A stretch of 43,401 nt of DNA, from contig JAVBNL010000009.1 of NCBI GenBank assembly GCA_031551515.1, positions 1 to 43,401 of the forward strand, given 5' to 3'. This DNA comes from FLUQ01 sp031551515 (GTDB lineage: Bacteria; Desulfobacterota; Desulfovibrionia; Desulfovibrionales; Desulfovibrionaceae). Positions 19,979 through 26,586 of this stretch are shown here, one piece after another (position 1 is the first letter of the stretch; each line of letters begins with the position of its first letter). The position numbers and the translations under genes were made by a program. The notes beneath the pieces were generated by a model. It saw only the letters and a list, made by a program, of their open reading frames with translations. It ran no database searches and was not told the DNA's origin.

Positions 19979-20985
19979 TTAATACGGCTGCCGCGCTGCT
20001 GCGCGGGATTTGCATCCAGAAAATCCACGATCTCTCTTTCCAGCCAGCCCACGGTTTTGCCCGTGGGCCCTGGAAAGCCCACATGCCCGCCGTCTTGCGG
20101 CATCACAAGGGTCAGCGTTTCGCTGGCCTTTGCCGTATGCACGGGAAAACACTCCTCATTCAAAAAAGGGTCGTTGCGGGCATTGATCAGCAGCGTGGGT
20201 ACCGTAATATCGCCAAGGCACGGCGCGCTTGAGGCCTTTTCCCAATAGTCCTCGGCAGAGGCAAAACCATTCAGCGGCGCGGTAAAACGGTCATCAAACT
20301 CTTTAAAGGTCTTCATGGCCTCAAGCCCGCGCAGATCAAAAAGGTCCGGGTACCGGGCTTTCTTTTCCCGCACTTTGGCGCGCAAGGTGCGCAGAAAATA
20401 TTCCATGTAAACCCGGTTGGCCGGTTTTGACAGCGCCACGGAACACCCCGTCAGGTCGCAGGGAACCGATACCGCGGCGGCTGCGGTCACGGCGGGTGGC
20501 ACTTTCGCCGCGCGCTCACCCAGGTATTTCAACGTCTGGTTGCCTCCAATGCTGAACCCGGCCAGGGCAACGCTGCTGTACTTCTTGCTCAGGCAATGCC
20601 CGACAAGGCTGTGCAGATCGGCCGTTTCACCACTGTGGTAAAAGGTGGGCAAGCGGTTCATCTCGCCCCCGCAAGAGCGCAGGTTACGGGCCGCCACATC
20701 CCAGCCTCTGTCCAACAGGGCAAAAGCCAACGCCCGCACGTACGAACGGGTGGAATCGCCTTCCAGGCCGTGCGAAATCACGGCCACCTTGTCGCTTGGC
20801 GCGGCGGGGTTTTTGGAAGCGAACTGCCAGTCCACAAACATGAAATCGCCGTCGGGCAACTCCAGACGTTCCCGGTGATAGGCGATGCGGGGCACAAAAC
20901 AAACGACGCGGCTGCCGATGGTCTGCGCGTGGCCGCCCGGCAGCCAGAACGGCGGCACGTATGCGCAGGCGGAACGAAGCGGCAT
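19975..20985 (-). CDS. Alpha/beta hydrolase, YheT/ABHD1 family
   Basis: 336-aa serine hydrolase. The family opening PPFWLPGGHAQTI is followed by the oxyanion region VISHGLEGDSTRSYV, nucleophile elbow GFSIGGNQ, catalytic Asp in NARNDPF and His in GGHVGF. RNLRSCGGEMNR is a YheT hallmark. Members act on esters or lipids; the physiological substrate is unknown. The ATG at 20985 is preferred over one at 21090 because AAGGAG precedes it by 8 bases and the homologous region starts there. Convergent with hslU, the two stop codons sharing TTAA. Confidence 0.85.
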   Translation of the reverse strand: MPLRSACAYVPPFWLPGGHAQTIGSRVVCFVPRIAYHRERLELPDGDFMFVDWQFASKNPAAPSDKVAVISHGLEGDSTRSYVRALAFALLDRGWDVAARNLRSCGGEMNRLPTFYHSGETADLHSLVGHCLSKKYSSVALAGFSIGGNQTLKYLGERAAKVPPAVTAAAAVSVPCDLTGCSVALSKPANRVYMEYFLRTLRAKVREKKARYPDLFDLRGLEAMKTFKEFDDRFTAPLNGFASAEDYWEKASSAPCLGDITVPTLLINARNDPFLNEECFPVHTAKASETLTLVMPQDGGHVGFPGPTGKTVGWLEREIVDFLDANPAQQRGSRIN

Positions 20986-21074
20986 AACAAAGCTCCTTGT
21001 GTATCGGCAGACGTATAGTACTCCTGCCTCTACACTGTATAGCACAAAAAAAGCGCGAAAATCAATTTTCCCTG

Positions 21075-21103
21075 TTGACCTCCAGGCCATGTTAGGCTAG
21101 TTA
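21075..21103 (+). promoter_or_regulatory. Promoter of tRNA-Lys
   Basis: TTGACC (21075-21080), 17 bp, TAGTTA (21098-21103), placing the start about 8 bases before the mature tRNA 5' end. Confidence 0.55.
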
Positions 21104-21118
21104 AACCCTTCCCAACAT

Positions 21119-21194
21119 GGGTCGTTAACTCAGTAGGTAGAGTATCTGCCTTTTAAGCAGAGAGTCGCAGGTTCGACCCCCGCACGACCCACCA
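21119..21194 (+). tRNA. tRNA-Lys (anticodon TTT)
   Basis: 76-nt cloverleaf with encoded CCA. Acceptor arm GGGTCGT (21119-21125) pairs with ACGACCC (21184-21190), discriminator A, then CCA. The anticodon arm CTGCC-TTTTAAG carries TTT between its stem halves. The T-arm has GGTTCGACCCC. Followed at once by an intrinsic terminator, so it is a single-gene unit. Confidence 0.97.
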
Positions 21195-21202
21195 GGAAAA
21201 TC

Positions 21203-21237
21203 AAGCGGTTATCCTTGAACAAGGGTAACCGCTTTTT
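21203..21237 (+). terminator. Terminator of tRNA-Lys
   Basis: A long stem, AAGCGGTTATCC with GGGTAACCGCTT (one G-T pair), tight loop, then a five-T run at 21233-21237. Confidence 0.85.
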
Positions 21238-21247
21238 GGGAACCGCC

Positions 21248-21325
21248 ATGTTTTTTTCCGATCGCCCCGCCCTCTCGCTCTTCTACGGGCGTTCGTTTTC
21301 TCTCCCGCCGGGAGGGCGGCCGTGA
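21248..21325 (+). CDS. Possible leader ORF A (25 codons) upstream of yedE
   Basis: ATG at 21248, 25 codons (MFFSDRPALSLFYGRSFSLP...), stop TGA at 21323-21325 overlapping a GTG start at 21322. It begins 11 bases after the tRNA terminator T-run and has no convincing RBS. Listed because the same stop/start overlap recurs twice downstream and each TGA is followed by a similar hairpin. Not recognised as a protein family. Confidence 0.15.
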   Translation: MFFSDRPALSLFYGRSFSLPPGGRP

Positions 21326-21504
21326 GGCGCTCCTTTTACCGGCGCGGGTCGCTCGGCTTTCTTTCTGGTTCTTCCCTCCACTCCCATCTGATCTCTTTGC
21401 TCTTTTGCCGCGAATACCGTCACGGTAAAAACGGCTTTTCCATTCCCGCGCGCATTATCAGACCGGGCCTGTCCGTTTTTCACACGGCAAGGCGGCGATC
21501 ATGA
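21322..21504 (+). CDS. Possible leader ORF B (60 aa) upstream of yedE
   Basis: GTG start at 21322 with GGAGGG at 21311-21316, an acceptable RBS. The 60-aa product is very basic (VRRSFYRRGSLGFLSG..., ends HTARRRS) with no recognised domain. Its stop TGA (21502-21504) overlaps the next ATG (21501) as ATGA. Its first 13 codons align with those of ORF C, so the two are tandem, diverged repeats. Coding status uncertain: the repeat divergence is mostly synonymous in a different frame. Confidence 0.25.
   Translation: MRRSFYRRGSLGFLSGSSLHSHLISLLFCREYRHGKNGFSIPARIIRPGLSVFHTARRRS
21339..21357 (+). repeat. 19-bp repeat, copy 1 (hairpin-forming)
   Basis: CCGGCGCGGGTCGCTCGGC, identical at 21518-21536. 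Folds as CCG-GCG / CGC-(T)-CGG with loop CGGGT, starting 13 bases after the TGA at 21323. Surrounding similarity between the two copies extends over roughly 80 bp. Confidence 0.8.
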
Positions 21505-21602
21505 ATCGCTTCTCTTGCCGGCGCGGGTCGCTCGGCCTTCTCTTCCTCTCAGGGGCACGCCTCCTTCCATTCCTGAAAGCCTTTTTCCCCCGGCCGCCAT
21601 GA
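21501..21602 (+). CDS. Possible leader ORF C (33 aa) upstream of yedE
   Basis: ATG at 21501, 33 codons beginning MNRFSCRRGSLGLLFLSG, stop TGA at 21600-21602 overlapping an ATG at 21599 that is in frame with yedE. If that TGA were read through, the frame would end at TGA 21687-21689, which overlaps the preferred yedE ATG at 21686. No independent RBS; would rely on coupling to ORF B. Confidence 0.2.
   Translation: MNRFSCRRGSLGLLFLSGARLLPFLKAFFPRPP
21518..21536 (+). repeat. 19-bp repeat, copy 2 (hairpin-forming)
   Basis: Exact copy of 21339-21357, 13 bases after the TGA at 21502. A third, degenerate version follows the TGA at 21600: perfect 6-bp stem GGCGCC (21614-21619 with 21625-21630) and loop GGTTC. 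Confidence 0.8.
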
Positions 21603-21685
21603 GGCGACTGCCCGGCGCCGGTTCGGCGCCTTGCCGCCGCATGCATTTTCCATCTCACCACAATTCATTCACGTACGGAGTCATC

Positions 21686-22807
21686 ATGAGGACCAATACA
21701 GGTTTGTCTTGCCAACGCAGTGAAAATTTTCTGGCAACCACCACAGGCATACTTATCGCGGGCGGAGTTATCGGCATTCTGGCCGCCCTGCTGCAATATT
21801 TCGGCAACCCCGGCAATATGGGCATCTGCGTGGCCTGCTTTGAACGCGACATCGCCGGAGCCTTAGGCCTTCATCAGGCCAAAGTCGTGCAGTACCTGCG
21901 CCCGGAAATTATCGGCCTGGGCCTGGGGGCATTTATTGCGGCTCTGACGGCGCGCGAATTTTCCCCGCGCGGCGGGTCTTCACCCCTTATTCGTCTACTG
22001 CTGGGTGTAATCGCGGCTGTCGGCGCGCTGGTATTTCTCGGTTGCCCCTGGCGCGCGGCGCTGCGCCTTGCGGGCGGTGACGGCAACGCCCTGCTGGGCC
22101 TTGCCGGGCTGGCGGCGGGTATTTTTATCGGCACCCAATTTTTACGCAAAGGCTATTCGCTGGGAGCGTCTAAAGAACAACCGCTTGCCATGGGGTTGAT
22201 CTTTCCGGCGGCCCTTGTCGCGCTGCTGGCTCTGCGGATTGTCTTCGCACCCGTACAAGGCGAAGCTCAAAGCGGCATTCTGTGGTACTCGTTGGAAGGT
22301 CCGGGGGCCAAGCATGCCGCGCTGCTCGTATCTCTGGCCGGCGGTCTGGCGGCCGGTTTTCTTGCCCAGCGCAGTCGATTCTGCACCGTCGGCGCATTTC
22401 GTGACATATTTTGGCACAAGAGCTTCCATTTGTTCTCCGGCCTTGCTGCTCTTTGCGTTGCCGCCTTTGTCGTCAACCTGGCCGTGGGGCAATTTCACCC
22501 CGGTTTCACGGGGCAGCCTGTCGCCCATACCGACGGATTATGGAACTTCTCCGGCATGCTGGTAGCGGGCTTGGCCTTTGCCCTTGCCGGCGGCTGCCCG
22601 GGACGGCAGCTTTTTGCCGGCGGCGAAGGCAGCACCGACGCTGCATTCTTTGCCCTGGGCATGGTTTTCGGCGGGGCGGCCGCCCATCGCCTGGGAACTG
22701 CAAGCTCCGCGGCCGGTGTCGGCCCCAACGGCCCCCTGGCCGCGGGCATCGGGCTGGTGTTTTGCCTAGTTGTCGCCTTTATGTATACGCGCAAACTCCG
22801 AGCCTGA
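21686..22807 (+). CDS. yedE: YedE-type selenium metabolism membrane transporter
   Basis: 373-aa polytopic membrane protein with two YeeE/YedE (DUF395-type) halves. Diagnostic features of the selenium-linked YedE branch: GNPGNMGICVACFERDIAGA near residue 40, LGCPWRALLRLAGGD-like LGCPWRAALRLAGGDG in the middle, a second cysteine motif RSRFCTVGAFRDIF, and GGCPGRQLFAGGEGSTDAA. Conserved Cys residues line the predicted path for a selenium or sulfur species. Genomic association of this branch with selenocysteine/selenium genes is established; transport of a selenium compound is inferred. The ATG at 21686 has GGAG 7 bases upstream and matches family N-termini; the frame stays open upstream, giving spurious longer versions from 21515 or 21599. 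Preceded by an odd leader of overlapping ORFs. Confidence 0.9.
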   Translation: MRTNTGLSCQRSENFLATTTGILIAGGVIGILAALLQYFGNPGNMGICVACFERDIAGALGLHQAKVVQYLRPEIIGLGLGAFIAALTAREFSPRGGSSPLIRLLLGVIAAVGALVFLGCPWRAALRLAGGDGNALLGLAGLAAGIFIGTQFLRKGYSLGASKEQPLAMGLIFPAALVALLALRIVFAPVQGEAQSGILWYSLEGPGAKHAALLVSLAGGLAAGFLAQRSRFCTVGAFRDIFWHKSFHLFSGLAALCVAAFVVNLAVGQFHPGFTGQPVAHTDGLWNFSGMLVAGLAFALAGGCPGRQLFAGGEGSTDAAFFALGMVFGGAAAHRLGTASSAAGVGPNGPLAAGIGLVFCLVVAFMYTRKLRA

Positions 22808-22820
22808 CGAAGCCCCACAC

Positions 22821-22859
22821 AAAATGGCCCCATCTCCACTTTGGAGATGGGGCCATTTT
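22821..22859. terminator. Bidirectional terminator yedE / response regulator
   Basis: A perfect 17-bp stem (22821-22837 with 22843-22859) whose arms begin AAAA and end TTTT, giving T-runs on both strands. Located between convergent genes. Confidence 0.92.
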
Positions 22860-22881
22860 GCTATGATCCGTTCTCTGCCGG

Positions 22882-23280
22882 TCAGCAGTCTTCGCTCGTG
22901 TCAGGCTCCAGCAGCCTGCGAATACGCCCGGCCATGGTTTCCAGATGCACGACCGGTTTATGAAATACGTCGTCATCTGTCATGCCCGCCGCTTCCAGCT
23001 CGGGCGTCAGGGTAAAATTGGCGGAACCGGTGTGGATTAAAAAACGCGTGCACGGCCATTTTTCCGCGCTGGCGGAAATAAAATCACTGCCGCTCATGCC
23101 CGGCAGACGCAAGTCAACAACAGCAACCCGCACCCGGCGCTGCTCCATAATGCTCAGTGCCTCTTCGGCGCTGGCGGCGCCGCGAACTGCAAAGCCCTCG
23201 TCCTCTAAAAAGGCCACCAAGCTTTCCCGCACCATGCGTTCATCGTCAATGATCACAATCATCTCTTCAAAACCCGTCAT
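22882..23280 (-). CDS. Single-domain response regulator
   Basis: A stand-alone receiver domain of 132 aa, no output domain. Acidic pair D12-D13 (VIIDDERMV), phospho-acceptor D56 (VVDLRLPGMSG), T84 (IHTGSAN) and K108 (FHKPV) complete the active site. It could act as a phosphate sink or relay, or as a CheY-like protein binding a partner. GGGGG precedes tandem ATGs at 23283 and 23280; the second has better spacing. The frame extends upstream to 23427, but that part is AT-rich and looks non-coding. No kinase gene is adjacent. Confidence 0.88.
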   Translation of the reverse strand: MTGFEEMIVIIDDERMVRESLVAFLEDEGFAVRGAASAEEALSIMEQRRVRVAVVDLRLPGMSGSDFISASAEKWPCTRFLIHTGSANFTLTPELEAAGMTDDDVFHKPVVHLETMAGRIRRLLEPDTSEDC

Positions 23281-23592
23281 CATTCCCCCGGCGCATGCGT
23301 CCGCTTTTCCGCAACAGTACCGTGTCAAGATGCATGGCCTCGATATACAGCATGCTTTTGAGAATAACCAGTGCAAAAATATCTCGTTATAAAAACATGC
23401 CACGGTCTTTCTACGAGAAAAATCCACACTGGTGCATTCATACCGCTCTTGTTGCAGACAAAAATATCATACAATTTTTCTATGTATTGCCGCTGTGCAA
23501 CGCAGAGCTGCACAAGAGCAATGCGCCCGACCATGATATAAAAGCCTGTGCTTTCTGTGAATTTTTGATATTGAAACTCCAGGAGAGCGTGC
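23281..23592. other. AT-rich divergent intergenic region
   Basis: 312 bp between the response regulator (minus) and citX (plus), clearly more AT-rich than the coding DNA. No gene seen. A possible citX promoter is TTGTTG (23449-23454) with TACAAT (23470-23475) at 15-bp spacing. RBS AGGAG lies just before citX. Confidence 0.5.
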
Positions 23593-24126
23593 ATGCCGAA
23601 ATCTGAAGCTGCCAACCGCCATGTGACCCTTGAAGAGGTGCTGGCCAACAAAGAGGCCCGCGTTCAACGCCAGCGCGAGATGATGCAGGCGCACCCCGGC
23701 GGCATTATTTCCATCACGGTCAATATGCCCGGGCCGGTCAAAGATTCCGCCAGGTCGCGACTGGTTTTGCGCGCGGCCGAAAAGGCTATTACGACCGCTT
23801 CCGACCGGGACGGCTGGAGTATTACTTTCCACCAAACTCTGCTGCTGCCCACAGGACCGGAAGCGCTCATTTCCGCCAACCAGAACCCGGTTTCGCTGAA
23901 AAAAACCATGATCGCCATTGAAGAAACGCACCCTTTGGGCCGCCTCTTCGATCTGGACGTGCTGGATGAGGACGGCAGCCCCATACCCCGCGCCGCCTTC
24001 AGCGCGGCGGAACGAAGCTGCCTGGTCTGCGGCAAAACGGCGAAAGAATGCGTCCGCTCCCGCGCGCACAGCAGGGAAGAGCTGGACGAAGCCGTGGCCG
24101 CGCTGCTTGATGACTACGAGGAATGA
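23593..24126 (+). CDS. citX: CitX-type holo-ACP synthase of citrate lyase
   Basis: Apo-citrate-lyase phosphoribosyl-dephospho-CoA transferase: attaches the prosthetic group to the acyl-carrier subunit CitD. 177 aa, normal length. Family motifs: VLANKEARVQRQREMMQAHP, ISITVNMPGPVKDS, TGPEALI, IEETHPLGRLFDLDVL, SCLVCGK and CVRSRAHS. Its usual partners citC, citD, citE, citF and citG are not in the window, so the target ACP must lie elsewhere or be something else. RBS AGGAG 9 bases upstream. Confidence 0.9.
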   Translation: MPKSEAANRHVTLEEVLANKEARVQRQREMMQAHPGGIISITVNMPGPVKDSARSRLVLRAAEKAITTASDRDGWSITFHQTLLLPTGPEALISANQNPVSLKKTMIAIEETHPLGRLFDLDVLDEDGSPIPRAAFSAAERSCLVCGKTAKECVRSRAHSREELDEAVAALLDDYEE

Positions 24127-24172
24127 ATAGCGGGCAAGCGCTTTTTTGCCCACCCTCTACCGGGAAATGCCC

Positions 24173-24598
24173 ATGCAGACGCTATCCATACGCACCGAAG
24201 CCCGCGAAGAAATGCGCCCGATCACTCCCATGCTGGACCGCCTGGTTCACGAGCAACAATGGCGGGACGGCGCGCTGCTGCTTTTCTGCCCACATACCAC
24301 TGCAAGCCTCACCGTCAACGAAGCCGCCGACCCGGAAGTGGCCCGCGACATGACCGCTTTTATGAACGCCCTCGTGCCGCAAAACGCAAACTTCCGTCAC
24401 AGCGAAGGCAACAGCGACGCGCATATCAAAACCAGTTTGTTCAGCCCACAGCTCATGCTCATCGTCGACAACGGCGCCATTCGCCTGGGCCAGTGGCAAG
24501 GCGTTTATTTCTGCGAATGGGACGGCCCCCGCAGCCGCACGTTGTGGGTACAATTCTTGCCGGGCAACAGAAGCCTTAACGAACCGTCCGCTCCTTGA
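24173..24598 (+). CDS. YjbQ/UPF0047 family protein
   Basis: 141 aa, the full length of this small single-domain family. Signatures: CPHTTASLTVNEAADP, HSEGNSDAHIKTSL and LGQWQGVYFCEWDGPR. The E. coli homologue shows weak thiamine-phosphate synthase activity; the main role is unknown, and the conserved His residues suggest metal binding. Start at 24173 chosen because GGGAAA sits at good distance and homology begins at MQTLSIRT; an in-frame TTG at 24146 is unlikely. 46 bp after citX. Its 3' end overlaps the convergent transporter gene by 23 bp. Confidence 0.88.
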   Translation: MQTLSIRTEAREEMRPITPMLDRLVHEQQWRDGALLLFCPHTTASLTVNEAADPEVARDMTAFMNALVPQNANFRHSEGNSDAHIKTSLFSPQLMLIVDNGAIRLGQWQGVYFCEWDGPRSRTLWVQFLPGNRSLNEPSAP

Positions 24599-25847
24599 TC
24601 GGCAAATTGACCACGGCGGCAAGCGCGGCAAGCGTTATATCCGCATACCACATCCACAGGTAACTGCCGGTGTTCGCGACAGCCAGCCCGCCAAGATACG
24701 CGCCCAAAAAGCCGCCCACCTGGTGGGTCAGCAAGGTCAACCCGAAGAGCGTGGCAAGATACCGCGTGCCGAACAGCTTGCCCACTATGCCCGCCGTGGG
24801 CGGCACGGTCGCCAGCCAGGTCAGGCCCGTGCCCGCGGCGAATATGTAAAAGGTCAGCTCCGTCTTGGGCGCGGCCACAAAGGCGGCGATCATCAACGCC
24901 CGCGCGCCGTAAGTGGCCGCCAGGATATATTTCATGCGGAAATAGTTGCCCAAAACGCCCGCGCCCAGGCTGCCCGCGATGTTGCAAAGCCCGATCAACG
25001 AAAGAGACGCGGCGGATACGGCGGCGGAATGGCCGCACACGGCCACTTCACCCGGCAAGTGGGTCACCAGAAAGGCCACGTGAAAGCCGCAGGTGAAAAA
25101 ACCCGCATGCAGCAAAATATAACTGCGATCTTTCAAAGCTTCGCGCAGTTGATCACGCAGCCCCAGGCCGGAAACAGGTTCCGTCGGAGAAGGGGCTGCA
25201 TACGCGGCCACGCCCTTGGGGCACAGCGCCCGGGCCAAGGGGATGGTGGAAAGAGCCCAGGCCGCCAGCATGAACAGCGCGCTGGCATATCCCCACATCT
25301 GGATGAAAAACTGGACCATGGGCGCGAAGATGAACTGCCCCACGGATCCGCCCGCATTGATCACCCCGCCCGCGAACGAGCGGCGGGAAGCAGGCAGCCG
25401 CGCCGCCGTGGCCCCGATCAGTATGGAAAAGCTTCCCGCCGCCGCGCCTGTTGGGGTAAGTCCGCCCAGCATGACGAGCAGCAACATGGTATTATCCGCC
25501 CAGACCGTTCCGGCCTGTCCGGCGGCCAGGAGCAGCGCGCCCAGCGCAAGTACGCCGAACCCGCCCCGTTTGTCGGCAACGGCCCCGAAGACGGGCTGAA
25601 ACACGCCCCACAGCAGCTGCCCCACAGCCAGGGCGAAACTGATGCCGACGATATCCATGCCTGTGCCATGCGCGATTGGGTGCACAAAAAGCCCTACCGT
25701 CTGGCGTATGCCCATGGTGATAAGCAAAATAAGAGAAGACATCAGAATCAAGGTCCAGCCCGAGGGTCCCGCCTGAACGGAAGAGGCGCCCTTATGGGCT
25801 CCTTCCGGAAATACCTGCGCGGGCGCGGCCGTTTGTTCCTGCGCCAT
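24576..25847 (-). CDS. Major facilitator superfamily transporter
   Basis: 423 aa with 12 predicted membrane helices and a cytosolic N-terminal tail of about 28 residues. The loop 2-3 signature appears as GAVADKRGGFGVL. The GLFVHPIAHGTGMDIVGISFA and GVINAGGSVGQFIFAP regions resemble the oxalate/monocarboxylate (OFA-like) MFS branch. Substrate not determinable; either efflux, as TetR control suggests, or organic-acid uptake. Encoded 43 bp downstream of a TetR gene on the same strand, so probably under its control. Confidence 0.85.
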   Translation of the reverse strand: MAQEQTAAPAQVFPEGAHKGASSVQAGPSGWTLILMSSLILLITMGIRQTVGLFVHPIAHGTGMDIVGISFALAVGQLLWGVFQPVFGAVADKRGGFGVLALGALLLAAGQAGTVWADNTMLLLVMLGGLTPTGAAAGSFSILIGATAARLPASRRSFAGGVINAGGSVGQFIFAPMVQFFIQMWGYASALFMLAAWALSTIPLARALCPKGVAAYAAPSPTEPVSGLGLRDQLREALKDRSYILLHAGFFTCGFHVAFLVTHLPGEVAVCGHSAAVSAASLSLIGLCNIAGSLGAGVLGNYFRMKYILAATYGARALMIAAFVAAPKTELTFYIFAAGTGLTWLATVPPTAGIVGKLFGTRYLATLFGLTLLTHQVGGFLGAYLGGLAVANTGSYLWMWYADITLAALAAVVNLPIKERTVR

Positions 25848-25890
25848 GTTCTTTCTCCGTGCCGCCTTGCGGTCTCAAAGCAAATATGCT

Positions 25891-26481
25891 CTAAGCGCTG
25901 CGTTTCGCGGGCAAAAGGTATTGTGTGACTATTCGCTTCAAATCCCGCACAGGGTCCGCGCTTTTTGCGGCCTTGGCGGCTATCAGCGCGCCCTGCCAGG
26001 CAAACCAGATGCAACGCGCCGCATCCGCGGCATCCGGAGTTTTGGCAATTTCTCCGCACTCTTGCCCTTCGCGCACGCAGGTTGCGAGCTGCGCTTCCAC
26101 TTTTTTCAGGGCTTCGTTCGCCGCCATACGCAACGGCTCTGAAAGACCCGCCATCTCTTGGGCCATGCCGCCCAGCGGGCAGCCGGCGGCAAAGCGGCCC
26201 GCTTCCAGCCTTTCCGCACCCCGGTCAAAAAGGGCTTCAATACGCCGCAACGGCGAAAGGCTTGCATCTTCAAGCGAGACAGCCCAGCGCGCGCGGACCT
26301 CTTCCGCCTGACAGGCGATAACGGCCAACGCAAAATCCTCTTTGCTGGCAAAAAAATGGTAAAAAGACCCTTTGGGAATTTTCGCCGCGCTCAGGATGTC
26401 GTTAATGCCTGTGCCCTGGTAGGAATGCCGCAAAAACAACCCGGCCCCTGCCTTGATGAGTTCAGCTTTTGTGTCGCGCAT
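25891..26481 (-). CDS. TetR/AcrR family transcriptional regulator
   Basis: 196 aa. The N-terminal HTH reads AELIKAGAGLFLRHSYQGTG, then INDILSAAKIPKGSFYHFFASKEDF, a textbook TetR DNA-binding domain. The C-terminal ligand domain (GCPLGGMAQEMAGLSEPLR, then a helical bundle) fits the LmrA/YxaF/NemR-like group. A perfect palindrome fills the spacer of its own promoter (26488-26511), implying autorepression and control of the downstream MFS gene and possibly of the divergent hydrolase. The ATG is essentially at the predicted transcription start. Confidence 0.93.
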   Translation of the reverse strand: MRDTKAELIKAGAGLFLRHSYQGTGINDILSAAKIPKGSFYHFFASKEDFALAVIACQAEEVRARWAVSLEDASLSPLRRIEALFDRGAERLEAGRFAAGCPLGGMAQEMAGLSEPLRMAANEALKKVEAQLATCVREGQECGEIAKTPDAADAARCIWFAWQGALIAAKAAKSADPVRDLKRIVTQYLLPAKRSA

Positions 26482-26487
26482 AAACCT

Positions 26488-26516
26488 TGAATAGACCGGT
26501 CGGTCTATTCAGTCAA
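26488..26516 (-). promoter_or_regulatory. tetR promoter with embedded operator
   Basis: Minus strand: TTGACT (26516-26511), 17-bp spacer, TATTCA (26493-26488). The perfect inverted repeat 26488-26511 (11-bp arms, 2-bp centre; core TAGACCGGTCGGTCTA) covers the spacer and -10. This core is typical of NemR/AcuR-like TetR operators. Confidence 0.75.
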
Positions 26517-26586
26517 GCGCTTTTCACGTTTGACAAAAACCCCCGGCCACGCGAAACAAAAACCTGACGCCAACCAAAGGACCAGC

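Noticed and set aside
21687..21710. A fourth UGA-hairpin unit at the yedE start
   Set aside because: The sequence after TGA 21687 forms only a 3-bp stem, too weak to count with the other three.
24723..25928. A 401-codon plus-strand frame over the MFS gene
   Set aside because: Arg/Gly/Gln-rich shadow opposite a 12-helix transporter.
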